A stretch of 34,392 nt of DNA from Cloacimonetes bacterium UBA5284. Lineage in GTDB: Bacteria; Cloacimonadota; Cloacimonadia; Cloacimonadales; Cloacimonadaceae. The notes below the pieces were generated by a model. The model ran no database searches and was not told where the DNA came from. It saw only the letters and a program-made list of their open reading frames with translations. Below are positions 1 through 7,676 of this stretch, piece after piece. Location: contig DHSO01000022.1 in NCBI GenBank assembly GCA_002410505.1, positions 71,915 to 106,306 of the forward strand, in the 5' to 3' direction. Position 1 is the stretch's first letter, and every line of letters starts with the position of its first letter. The position numbers and the translations under genes were made by a program.

Positions 1-27
1 ATCAAGCGTTAATTATTAACGCTTGAT
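1..27. repeat. Perfect 13-bp inverted repeat at window edge
   Basis: Bases 1-13 (ATCAAGCGTTAAT) and 15-27 (ATTAACGCTTGAT) are exact reverse complements around a single central T. It may be a protein-binding palindrome or part of a terminator of a gene lying left of the window. There is no T-run directly after it, which argues against a simple terminator. Confidence 0.8.
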
Positions 28-42
28 TAAGGCTTGATTAAG
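21..42. repeat. Tandem 11-bp direct repeat overlapping the palindrome
   Basis: GCTTGATTAAG occurs twice back to back (21-31 and 32-42). The first copy is the right arm of the 1-27 palindrome, so three GCTTGAT units, one of them inverted, lie in 42 bp. This could be a cluster of operator half-sites. Function unknown. Confidence 0.75.
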
Positions 43-118
43 AGGTGATGAACGCCCTGAATACAGGAAGAAAATGGGTATATTCTTTTGGCCTAATAAG
101 GTTAATAATAGTTACAAG

Positions 119-198
119 CAATGGACAAAACATTGCCAAATTTGCGGGTTTTGGTGATCAAAACCATGAGATTAGTTGAGTAAATGTCCATTGTTTTT
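119..198 (+). other. Candidate structured RNA element or terminator
   Basis: CAATGGACA (119-127) pairs perfectly with TGTCCATTG (185-193), which runs into TTTTT (194-198). Nested inside is a second perfect stem, GGTTTTG (147-153) with CAAAACC (159-165) and a 5-nt loop. A second copy of ATGTCCATTG lies at 246-255 and could compete for the same left arm. It may be a long-loop terminator of an upstream transcript or an attenuator-like leader. I recognise no known RNA family. The rest of 1-450 shows no gene. Confidence 0.4.
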
Positions 199-262
199 CT
201 GCAACTGCTTATCAGATCTTCTTTTCTCTCTTCGATTTATCAATTATGTCCATTGATTGCTA

Positions 263-290
263 TTTGCAATATTCAGTGACTCATTATAAT
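263..290 (+). promoter_or_regulatory. Candidate sigma-70-type promoter for gldA
   Basis: TTTGCA (263-268, 4 of 6 to consensus) and a perfect TATAAT (285-290) are separated by 16 bp. This would give a leader of roughly 150 nt before the gldA start. An isolated TTGACA at 358-363 has no good -10 partner. Confidence 0.35.
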
Positions 291-450
291 GTTCCACAAA
301 TTGTTTCAAGAAACATCAGCACCATAAAGCAGGATCAACAAATCTGTGAAATAATGATTGACAAATTTATGTGGAAATTTGAGAGATAGGACCGTCGGTA
401 TCAAATCAGATTTTATCGTGTTCAAAAGAATCATAACACAAGGAGTAAGA

Positions 451-1545
451 ATGAGAGTAAAAGCTGTATTTCCCGGACACTATATTCAAGGCTGTGGAGT
501 TATTGGTGAATTGCCGGATCTGATTGATAAACTGGGTAACAGGGCCTTACTATTAGCATCCAAATCCGTGATATCGGGTATAATCTCCGGCTATCCTGAT
601 GTGTTTAGCTTGCGCAATATCTCAGTAGATAAGTTTAATGGTGAGTGTTGCCACAAAGAGCTGGATCGTATCAACGGGAAAATTCGGGACTTGGGGATCG
701 ATGTTATGATTGGAATGGGTGGGGGAAAGGTAATAGACACGGCAAAGATTTGCGCAGACAATACTGGAATACCGGTAATTGTGATACCCACAATTGCCTC
801 CACAGACGCACCGTGCAGCGGTTGTGCAGTAGTATATAGGGAAAATGGTGTTTTCGAAGAAGTTCTGTATCAGAAAAGCAATCCTACGGTTGTTATGGTT
901 GATCTCGATATCATTGCAGCATCCCCACATCGATTCATCGTATCCGGTATGGGAGATGCACTGGCTACCTGGTTTGAAGCACGTTCCTGCTACAGAACGA
1001 TGTCTATGAATGAATGCGGTGGACATAGTACTGGAGCCGGTATGAATATTGCCCGCTTATGTTACGATACACTCCTTGAATATGGGCTAATGGCAAAAAT
1101 AGCGAATGAGAACAGTCTTGTCAGCCCCGCTTTGGAATATATAGTTGAAGCAAATATCCTGCTCAGCGGAATAGGATTTGAGAGCTGTGGAATCGCTTGT
1201 GCCCATGCTGTACACAATGGACTTACCATTCTGCAGGAAAGTCACGATTACTATCATGGCGAAAAAGTAGCTTTCGGAGTCCTGACGGGATTGCATCTTA
1301 CCGGGTCTTCAAAAGAGGAGATAGATGAAGTGTATTCATTTTGTGAGAGTATAGGTCTTCCCACTACTTTGGCAGATATAGGTTTGGACTATCGGGATAG
1401 AATGCAATTGCAAAAGGTGGCGATAGAAACCTGTAAGCCGGGCTCTTCAATATACAATGAGGCAAGCCAGATAAATCCAGATACGGTATTGAATGCCATT
1501 TTGATGGCGGACGCAATGGGAAGACAAAGGCGAAAAAAAGCATAG
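451..1545 (+). CDS. gldA: Glycerol dehydrogenase (iron-type alcohol dehydrogenase family)
   Basis: This is a 364-residue NAD-dependent, divalent-metal glycerol dehydrogenase, close to the usual ~365 residues. It would interconvert glycerol and dihydroxyacetone in the cytoplasm. The nucleotide-binding glycine motif GMGGGKVIDTAK is at 88-99. Metal ligands are inferred as Asp169 (SGMGDA), His252 (ACAHAVHNG) and His269 (HGEK). Their spacings of 83 and 17 residues match those I recall for E. coli GldA (171, 254, 271). I chose the ATG at 451 because AGGAG (441-445) precedes it. An in-frame start further upstream at 358 would add about 31 residues without family similarity. The gene stands alone, and no glycerol kinase or dihydroxyacetone kinase is nearby. 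A related polyol substrate cannot be excluded. Confidence 0.88.
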   Translation: MRVKAVFPGHYIQGCGVIGELPDLIDKLGNRALLLASKSVISGIISGYPDVFSLRNISVDKFNGECCHKELDRINGKIRDLGIDVMIGMGGGKVIDTAKICADNTGIPVIVIPTIASTDAPCSGCAVVYRENGVFEEVLYQKSNPTVVMVDLDIIAASPHRFIVSGMGDALATWFEARSCYRTMSMNECGGHSTGAGMNIARLCYDTLLEYGLMAKIANENSLVSPALEYIVEANILLSGIGFESCGIACAHAVHNGLTILQESHDYYHGEKVAFGVLTGLHLTGSSKEEIDEVYSFCESIGLPTTLADIGLDYRDRMQLQKVAIETCKPGSSIYNEASQINPDTVLNAILMADAMGRQRRKKA

Positions 1546-1984
1546 AAAGGATATTTTTAAAAGACATAATCCCTGCCCAGCCCTACACCAAATATTGAAT
1601 GGGCCCCGCACACGTGCCCGGCGAGATGATATCATTTCGATGAAGAGGGCGTTACAACCGAAAATAGAGCAGATTAACTGCATATTGGACAATTATCTAT
1701 GGATACTCTATAGAAGCCCATTGCCTCATGTTTTTGTTATTATATCCCCGAAAGTGCTGAAAAATCGATAATAGGAGCAGAGGACATAAAATAAAACCAT
1801 GTTTGGTTCACCTTGTGCTGCAATATGATTAATATCTATCAGTGTGTTTTAATTGGGATCATGAGCTGATGACTCTCTCGATAAAATCATCAGTCACTCC
1901 ACAGCTAATTTTATATATTAGAATCCCTTAGCAGAGAACTCAAGATGCGGGTACAGCGATGGGAGCGAAAAAAATAATTTGGAC
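1546..1984. other. Intergenic region without a recognisable gene
   Basis: Together with the groEL control region that follows, this is a gap of over 500 bp between gldA and groEL. I see no convincing ORF, RNA gene or U-tailed terminator in it. A 43-codon ATG frame at 1639 has no ribosome-binding site and no recognisable product. Confidence 0.5.
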
Positions 1985-2006
1985 TTGACAGGAAACGGGA
2001 TATAAT
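1985..2006 (+). promoter_or_regulatory. Promoter-like sequences upstream of groEL
   Basis: A perfect TTGACA (1985-1990) and a perfect TATAAT (2001-2006) lie just upstream of the CIRCE-like operator. They are only 10 bp apart, too close for a canonical -35/-10 pair. Either TATAAT works with the weaker TTTGGA (1978-1983, 17-bp spacer), or TTGACA works with TAAGAT (2006-2011, 15-bp spacer). The start site should fall inside or next to the operator. Confidence 0.5.
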
Positions 2007-2010
2007 AAGA

Positions 2011-2037
2011 TTAGCACTCAGAAGCACAGACTGCTAA
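2011..2037 (+). promoter_or_regulatory. CIRCE-like operator (HrcA site) upstream of groEL
   Basis: TTAGCACTC (2011-2019), a 9-bp spacer, then GACTGCTAA (2029-2037). The CIRCE consensus is TTAGCACTC-N9-GAGTGCTAA, so only one base of the right arm differs (C for G). The position, about 40 bp before the groEL start and just after a TATAAT, fits repression by HrcA with release on heat shock. No hrcA gene is in the window. Confidence 0.85.
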
Positions 2038-2079
2038 GAATAAGAAATCGAAATTTAGTAAATATGGAGGAAAAACAAA

Positions 2080-3717
2080 ATGGCAAAACAAATGCAGTAT
2101 GCACACGAAGCCCGCACCAGCCTTAAGCGCGGGGTTGACAAACTGGCAGATGCCGTTAAGGTTACCCTTGGACCCAAGGGCAGAAATGTGGTATTGGACA
2201 AGAAATTTGGTTCTCCGCTCATCACCAATGATGGCGTAACCATTGCTAAAGAGATTGAATTGGAAGATGCCTATGAAAACATGGGCGCGCAACTCTGCAA
2301 AGAAGTTGCGGAGAAGACTCATGATAACGCCGGAGACGGCACCACCACCGCTACTTTATTGGCGCAATCCATCATCGAAGAAGGCCTGAAGCACGTAACA
2401 GCCGGAGTGAATCCGATGTATCTGAAGCGCGGATTGGAAAAGGCCACCAAAGTTATCGTGGAACAGATTCACGAATATTCCAAGACTATCAAGAGTAATG
2501 CAGAAATCGCTCAGATAGCCAGCATCAGTGCCAACAACGATCCTGAGATCGGCAAATTAATCGCTGAAGCGATGGAAAGCGTTGGAAAAGAAGGCATCAT
2601 CAATATCGAAGAAGCCAAATCCATCGATACCGGCCTAGAGAAAGTGGAAGGTATGCAGTTTGATCGTGGTTACATTTCTCCATATTTTGTCACCAATCCT
2701 GACAAGATGATTGCTGAGATGGAAGAGCCTTTCATTCTGCTTTATGACAAGAAAATCAGCGTGATGAAAGATCTGTTGCCCATTCTTCAGGAAGTGGCTC
2801 AGACCGGCAAGCCCCTATTGATAATCTCTGAAGACATCGAAGGCGAAGCTTTGGCAACCTTGGTCGTGAACAAGCTGCGCGGTGTATTGAACATAGTAGC
2901 AGTGAAAGCTCCCGGTTTTGGCGATCGTCGCAAAGCCATGATGGAAGATATCGCCATCCTCACCGGTGCCACTCTAATCTCTGAAGATATGGGCCGCAAA
3001 CTTGACAGTGCGACCATGACCGACTTGGGCCGCGCCAAGAAGATTTTGGTGGAGAAAGAAAACACCACTATCCGTGAAGGTTCTGGCGCTCAAGAAGCCA
3101 TCGACGGAAGAATCAAACAGATCAAAGCTCAGATCGAAGAAACTACCTCCGATTACGACAAGGAAAAGCTGCAAGAACGTTTGGCAAAGCTTTCCAGTGG
3201 TGTAGCAGTGTTACGTATCGGGGCAGCTACAGAAACTGAGATGAAAGAAAAGAAAGCGCGCGTGGACGATGCTTTGCACGCAACCCGTGCAGCTGTTGAA
3301 GAAGGTATCGTACCCGGTGGTGGAGTTACCCTCATTCAGGCCGCGAAAGCCCTCAAAGCCCTGAAAGGATTATCTTATGAAGAAAAAATGGCAGTGGAAA
3401 TCCTTGCGAAAGCTCTGGAAAAACCTGTTTACCAGATCGCAGCCAATGCCGGTGAAGAAGGAGCCGTGGTAGTTGAAAAGATCAAAGGCTACAAAGATAT
3501 TCATATGGGATTCAATGCCGCAAACGGTAAGTATGAAGACCTCTTTGAAGCCGGGATCATCGATCCTGCCAAAGTGGTGCGCAGTGCCGTGCAAAACGCT
3601 GTCTCAATTTCTGCCTTGTTCCTGACCACCGAGTGTATTGTTACTGATATCCCCGAGCCCGAAGCTCCTGCTCCCATGCCGAACCCAGGAATGGGCGGAA
3701 TGGGCGGAATGTACTAA
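2080..3717 (+). CDS. groEL: Chaperonin GroEL (Hsp60)
   Basis: A full-length 545-residue group I chaperonin. It would form the double-ring ATP-driven cytoplasmic folding chamber. Seen: the N-terminal block with VTLGPKGRNVVLD, the ATP-site motif NAGDGTTTATLLAQ near 82-95, the apical domain in the middle, EEGIVPGGGV near 405, and the C-terminal Gly/Met tail GMGGMGGMY. The start has TGGAGG about 10 nt upstream. Regulation is probably by HrcA through the CIRCE-like site just before it. Unusually, no groES precedes or follows it: a terminator ends the unit and the next gene is an MFS transporter. The co-chaperonin must be encoded elsewhere, or this is one of several groEL copies. Confidence 0.98.
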   Translation: MAKQMQYAHEARTSLKRGVDKLADAVKVTLGPKGRNVVLDKKFGSPLITNDGVTIAKEIELEDAYENMGAQLCKEVAEKTHDNAGDGTTTATLLAQSIIEEGLKHVTAGVNPMYLKRGLEKATKVIVEQIHEYSKTIKSNAEIAQIASISANNDPEIGKLIAEAMESVGKEGIINIEEAKSIDTGLEKVEGMQFDRGYISPYFVTNPDKMIAEMEEPFILLYDKKISVMKDLLPILQEVAQTGKPLLIISEDIEGEALATLVVNKLRGVLNIVAVKAPGFGDRRKAMMEDIAILTGATLISEDMGRKLDSATMTDLGRAKKILVEKENTTIREGSGAQEAIDGRIKQIKAQIEETTSDYDKEKLQERLAKLSSGVAVLRIGAATETEMKEKKARVDDALHATRAAVEEGIVPGGGVTLIQAAKALKALKGLSYEEKMAVEILAKALEKPVYQIAANAGEEGAVVVEKIKGYKDIHMGFNAANGKYEDLFEAGIIDPAKVVRSAVQNAVSISALFLTTECIVTDIPEPEAPAPMPNPGMGGMGGMY

Positions 3718-3740
3718 AATACAATAAATATAAAGCCTGT

Positions 3741-3770
3741 GGCCTCCTCATATATGGGGAGGCCTTTACT
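3741..3770 (+). terminator. Hairpin terminator after groEL
   Basis: GGCCTCC (3741-3747) pairs with GGAGGCC (3758-3764) around a 10-nt loop and is followed by a short TTTACT tail. It lies 24 bp after the groEL stop codon. Confidence 0.75.
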
Positions 3771-3858
3771 GTAGGTCGATAAGGCTGTCACTTAATGCGG
3801 GATGCTTTTTGTGTATTGACAAAATTGGACTCCGCAAATTCAGGTATTTACTCTTAGA

Positions 3859-5124
3859 ATGAAAATAAAAGAACTGAATCCCTTTGTACGCCATACGGTG
3901 TATATGCTGATGTTCGCTGCCATATTTAACGGTGCAGTGCAATCATTGGCGCAAACGCAGGACATTATTGCCCGCAAGGCGTTGCGCGCCATGGATTGGC
4001 AATTGATGCTGATGACCATGATCTGGCCCATATCAAATTTCCTCTCGATCTGGTGGGGAAGGCTATTCGAGCAATCCCATCACAAATCCCGCTATTTCAT
4101 TGTAGGTGGTATCGTAGGCAGGCTTACTTTGATCTATGCTATCTGGCTGACTACCATGAACGAGTTTTTGGTGGTAATGGGACTGTTATATTCTGCAAAT
4201 TCTCTGTTGGTTCCTGCACAGAACACCATATATCAAAAGAATATCCGGCCTCAGCGCCGCTCTGCCGTCTATGGGTATACCATGAGCATTGGAATGGTGG
4301 TGTCTGTAACCCTTACCTTCATTGCCGGCAGAGTGCTGGACAGCAATGAAAACAGCTACAGATGGATATTGGCGCTTACGGGTATTGCCGGTTTCGTTAG
4401 TACGATATTGCTTTCTCGCATAAAAATACAAGAACCGGTGGTTGATCCACCGGTTGGACGCAAACAGATATCTTTTAAAGACGCTTTAACAGATCCAATA
4501 AAGCGTAGCCTGAAATTAATGAAAGAGAACAAAGCTTTTGCTGCCTTCGAAAGAAGCTTTTCGATCTACGGTATGGGTTACATCATGATGCAACCGATAA
4601 TTCCCATATACATGGTAGATAAACTACAACTGAGTTATACCAACAACTTTCTGGCTAAAGGAATCCTTTCTCAGGTAGGGATGTTGTTCTTGGCACCTCT
4701 GTTTGGTAGGTTGCACGATAAGATGCATCCATTCAAATATATAGGATATAGCTTTGCATTGTTGATGCTGTTTCCCATTTTATTTGTCTTATCATCGCTC
4801 TGGGCCGGTGAATCGGTAGTCGCCGTGATAGTTGTATTTATAGCCTATACGATCTTTGGCCTGGCTATGACCGGAGTGAATATGGCCTGGAATATGAGTT
4901 CGATATTCTTTGCCGGGAATGATGATGCTGCCATGTACCAAAGTGTTCATGTAACCCTAACCGGGGTACGCGGATTGATAGCTCCGGTCTTGGGTTTCAT
5001 ACTGCTCAAGGGGTTAGGTATAGAATCAGTGTTCATAGTTGCAGCAGGATTTCTGGCTCTGGCCTCATTTATGAGTTTCAAGGATTACCGCTTGCTGCGT
5101 AAAAGTTTTCTTCCAAATTTGTAG
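3859..5124 (+). CDS. Major facilitator superfamily transporter
   Basis: A 421-residue integral membrane protein with about 12 hydrophobic segments and a central cytoplasmic loop (near 190-215, rich in charged residues), the usual MFS 6+6 layout and length. The segment WGRLFEQSHHKSRYFIVGG near 66-84 resembles the loop 2-3 motif of MFS proteins. The second half has the matching LFGRLHDKMHPFKYIGYS. Substrate cannot be read from sequence. The start is the only plausible ATG before the first helix, but its ribosome-binding site is poor. It is monocistronic between groEL and pfk, so context gives no hint of substrate. Confidence 0.85.
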   Translation: MKIKELNPFVRHTVYMLMFAAIFNGAVQSLAQTQDIIARKALRAMDWQLMLMTMIWPISNFLSIWWGRLFEQSHHKSRYFIVGGIVGRLTLIYAIWLTTMNEFLVVMGLLYSANSLLVPAQNTIYQKNIRPQRRSAVYGYTMSIGMVVSVTLTFIAGRVLDSNENSYRWILALTGIAGFVSTILLSRIKIQEPVVDPPVGRKQISFKDALTDPIKRSLKLMKENKAFAAFERSFSIYGMGYIMMQPIIPIYMVDKLQLSYTNNFLAKGILSQVGMLFLAPLFGRLHDKMHPFKYIGYSFALLMLFPILFVLSSLWAGESVVAVIVVFIAYTIFGLAMTGVNMAWNMSSIFFAGNDDAAMYQSVHVTLTGVRGLIAPVLGFILLKGLGIESVFIVAAGFLALASFMSFKDYRLLRKSFLPNL

Positions 5125-5331
5125 ACACATCTACTTCTATCACGTTGCTTGCTGCCATATTTGAATTAGTGGAGCCAATTTGATGTGCCGATAGCTGCTC
5201 CACCGGATTTGCTAAGTGCCACAGTAACCCTGTGAAGTATGCGAAGAATATTAAAACAGCAGAGTACTAGAAATCAGTTGACGAAAAAAAGCAGGAATGA
5301 GAGCCTGACCTGAGCAATTAAGGGAGCCTGT

Positions 5332-6429
5332 ATGAAAAAGAGACTTTTAATAGCAACCGGCGGTGGAGATTGCCCCGGTCTGAATGCAGTGATAAGAGCT
5401 ATCGTGAAGCGAGCTTCACAGGAGCGAACTTGGGAAGTATTGGGGTCTATAGATGCCTTTGACGGTATTCTGAGGGATCCTATGCATTTAGTGGAATTGA
5501 CCCCTGAAACCGTGGCGGGCATCCATGTGCGAGGCGGAACAATCATCGGCACTACAAACAAGGGTGGACCTTTCGCTTGGCCCGTGAAAGACGAGCATGG
5601 AAAATGGTCTACGGCTGATCGCAGCCAGGATTTTATGCAAAGGCTCCGCTATCAAAACATCGATGCAATTATAAACATAGGTGGTGACGGTTCTCAACGC
5701 ATATCGCAGGGCTTGTTTGAACTGGGCTGTCCCATCATCGGAGTACCCAAAACCATCGATAACGACCTCAGCGATACGGATTTTACTTTTGGTTTTCAAA
5801 CTGCCGTAGATGTAGCCACAGATGCAGTGGATAAACTGGTAACCACCGCTGCCAGTCACCACAGGGTATTGATATTGGAAGTGATGGGGCGTTATGCCGG
5901 TTGGATAGCACTTCATGCATCAATCGCAGGTGGGGCAGAGGTATGTCTGATTCCGGAGATACCTTATGATATTGATAAGGTTATGGAAGCAATAATGCAG
6001 CGCTTTGATAATGGCAGAGGTTTTGCAAATATCGTGATAGCCGAAGGCGCGGTGCCCATTGGAGGGGAATTGTCCTATACAGAGAATAGCACGCCGGGTG
6101 CGATGAAGATACGACTAGGAGGTGCCGGTATGCGCCTTGGAGAGGAATTACGTAAAGGCGGCTGCCCCATAGAGATTAGAGAAACCATCTTGGGACATCT
6201 GCAACGTGGTGGCACACCCAACGCGTTTGATCGTATCCTGGCATCACAATTCGGAGTTAGAGCCTTCGAATTGGTCTTAGCCAAAAAATGGGGTCACATG
6301 GTGGCATACAAGCACCCAAATATCGTTGCCGTACCCATCAAAGATGCCATCAAGGAGTACAACTTGGTAAATCCCAAAGGCAATCTGGTAAAAACAGCCA
6401 GGGGACTGGGAATATCGCTGGGAGACTGA
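5332..6429 (+). CDS. pfkA: 6-phosphofructokinase (Gly/Lys-type PfkA family)
   Basis: A 365-residue phosphofructokinase that phosphorylates fructose 6-phosphate in glycolysis. Seen: the N-terminal phosphate loop TGGGDCPGLNAV (9-20), GGDGS (117-121) and PKTIDND (139-145), with Asp143 as the likely catalytic base. Gly120 corresponds to Gly104 of the E. coli enzyme, which favours ATP over pyrophosphate. Lys140 replaces E. coli Gly124, a residue typical of PPi-type enzymes. This Gly/Lys combination occurs in long-chain ATP-PFKs and some of ambiguous donor use, so the phosphoryl donor is probably ATP but not certain. It is longer than E. coli PfkA (about 320). GGGAG lies 7 nt before the ATG. SerA follows after 72 bp, possibly co-transcribed. 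Confidence 0.93.
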   Translation: MKKRLLIATGGGDCPGLNAVIRAIVKRASQERTWEVLGSIDAFDGILRDPMHLVELTPETVAGIHVRGGTIIGTTNKGGPFAWPVKDEHGKWSTADRSQDFMQRLRYQNIDAIINIGGDGSQRISQGLFELGCPIIGVPKTIDNDLSDTDFTFGFQTAVDVATDAVDKLVTTAASHHRVLILEVMGRYAGWIALHASIAGGAEVCLIPEIPYDIDKVMEAIMQRFDNGRGFANIVIAEGAVPIGGELSYTENSTPGAMKIRLGGAGMRLGEELRKGGCPIEIRETILGHLQRGGTPNAFDRILASQFGVRAFELVLAKKWGHMVAYKHPNIVAVPIKDAIKEYNLVNPKGNLVKTARGLGISLGD

Positions 6430-6501
6430 CTCCTCTGTTTGCTTTTGGAAAAAGCGAGCTTATATTATTATCAGAAAACAAAAATATATATGGAGGCTAT
6501 A

Positions 6502-7422
6502 ATGCCAAAAGTCTTGATCGCCACAGAGAAACCCTTTGCCGCGGAAGCCGCAGCAAAGATCAAAGCCGAGCTGGAAGCCGCTCAGTACGACTACAGTTTT
6601 TTGGAATCCTATACGGATGTGAGTGATTTTCACAAGGCTGTTGCCGAAGCTGAAGCGCTTATCATCCGCAGCGATAAAGTGGATGAAGCGGTTCTCAATG
6701 CAGCGAAAAAGCTGAAAATTGTGGTAAGAGCCGGAGCAGGATATGACAACGTGGATCTCAAAGCAGCTACAGCCCACGATGTAGTTGTGATGAACACTCC
6801 TGGGCAGAACTCGAACGCGGTGGCTGAACTCGCCATCGGCATGATGATCTATATGGCTCGGGGTAGATTCAACGGTAAAAGCGGTACTGAAATTGCCGGT
6901 AAGAAACTGGTGCTCTTCGGCTTCGGACATATTGCCCGCCTTGTCGCCAAAATGGCAATCGGGATCGGGATGGAAGTGTATGCATACGATCCTTACATTG
7001 CCGATGAAGTAATGGTGAAAGAAAGCGTGAAAGCACTAAAGAAAGTAGAAGACATCTTCAAAACCGGAGACTACGTATCCTTGCACATACCTGCAAATTC
7101 GGAAACAAAAAAGTCTATCAATTGGAACCTGCTTTCTATGCTGCCAGAAGGCGCTACTCTGGTGAATACTGCTCGCAAAGAAGTGATTGATGAAGAAGCC
7201 TTATTGAAGGCTTTTGCAGAGAAGAAAGGCTTCCGGTATGTGAGTGACATAGCCCCGGATAATCTGGCGGCAATTAACGAGCAGTTTGCGGACAGAATAT
7301 TCTGCACTCCAAAGAAGATGGGCGCGCAAACCGCTGAAGCGAATACCAATGCCGGCATAGCGGCTGCAAAACAGATTATCGGATATTTTGAGAAAGGCGA
7401 TAAGACCTTCAAAGTGAATTAA
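6502..7422 (+). CDS. serA: D-3-phosphoglycerate dehydrogenase, short Lys-type
   Basis: A 306-residue NAD-dependent D-2-hydroxyacid dehydrogenase, probably oxidising 3-phosphoglycerate in serine synthesis. Seen: RAGAGYDNVDL (76-86), the Rossmann glycine motif FGFGHIAR (139-146), Arg225 in NTARKEVID, and TPKKMGAQT (269-277) where most family members have TPH-IG. The catalytic His is thus replaced by Lys271 or Lys272. This is a recognised Bacteroidetes/Entamoeba-like variant of PGDH, not decay. There is no C-terminal ACT domain, so serine feedback through ACT is not expected. The ATG at 6502 is chosen because GGAGG (6492-6496) precedes it; an upstream in-frame ATG at 6439 lacks this. serC is not adjacent. 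A terminator follows. Confidence 0.88.
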   Translation: MPKVLIATEKPFAAEAAAKIKAELEAAQYDYSFLESYTDVSDFHKAVAEAEALIIRSDKVDEAVLNAAKKLKIVVRAGAGYDNVDLKAATAHDVVVMNTPGQNSNAVAELAIGMMIYMARGRFNGKSGTEIAGKKLVLFGFGHIARLVAKMAIGIGMEVYAYDPYIADEVMVKESVKALKKVEDIFKTGDYVSLHIPANSETKKSINWNLLSMLPEGATLVNTARKEVIDEEALLKAFAEKKGFRYVSDIAPDNLAAINEQFADRIFCTPKKMGAQTAEANTNAGIAAAKQIIGYFEKGDKTFKVN

Positions 7423-7444
7423 TCGGATTACAAGATAATTAAAA

Positions 7445-7471
7445 AGGCCGGGCTAACCCCCGGCTTCTTTT
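7445..7471 (+). terminator. Rho-independent terminator after serA
   Basis: GCCGGG (7447-7452) pairs with CCCGGC (7459-7464) around a 6-nt loop, flanked by an A-run before and TTCTTTTG after. This is a good terminator 22 bp after the serA stop. Confidence 0.88.
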
Positions 7472-7676
7472 GTATACAATTAACTATTCCAATACCACTA
7501 CCATTGTACCTCTCTTAGCAGATTACGGCAGCCTAAGTAATTCTATCTACCTACGCAAAGCCTTGTAAGATTGTATATAAGCGCTTTATCAGAACACCCC
7601 TTCCAAAATTTTCCTTGTCTTTTTTCCATTGTTCTAAATATGGGACACAAAGGATAAATTACAGAGGAATGTAAAA

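Noticed and set aside
1639..1770. Forward 43-codon frame between gldA and groEL
   Set aside because: No ribosome-binding site, no recognisable motif, and the encoded peptide looks random.
3816..3850. TTGACA before the MFS gene as a promoter
   Set aside because: No acceptable -10 box at 15-19 bp spacing; the nearest AT-rich hexamer is 23 bp away.
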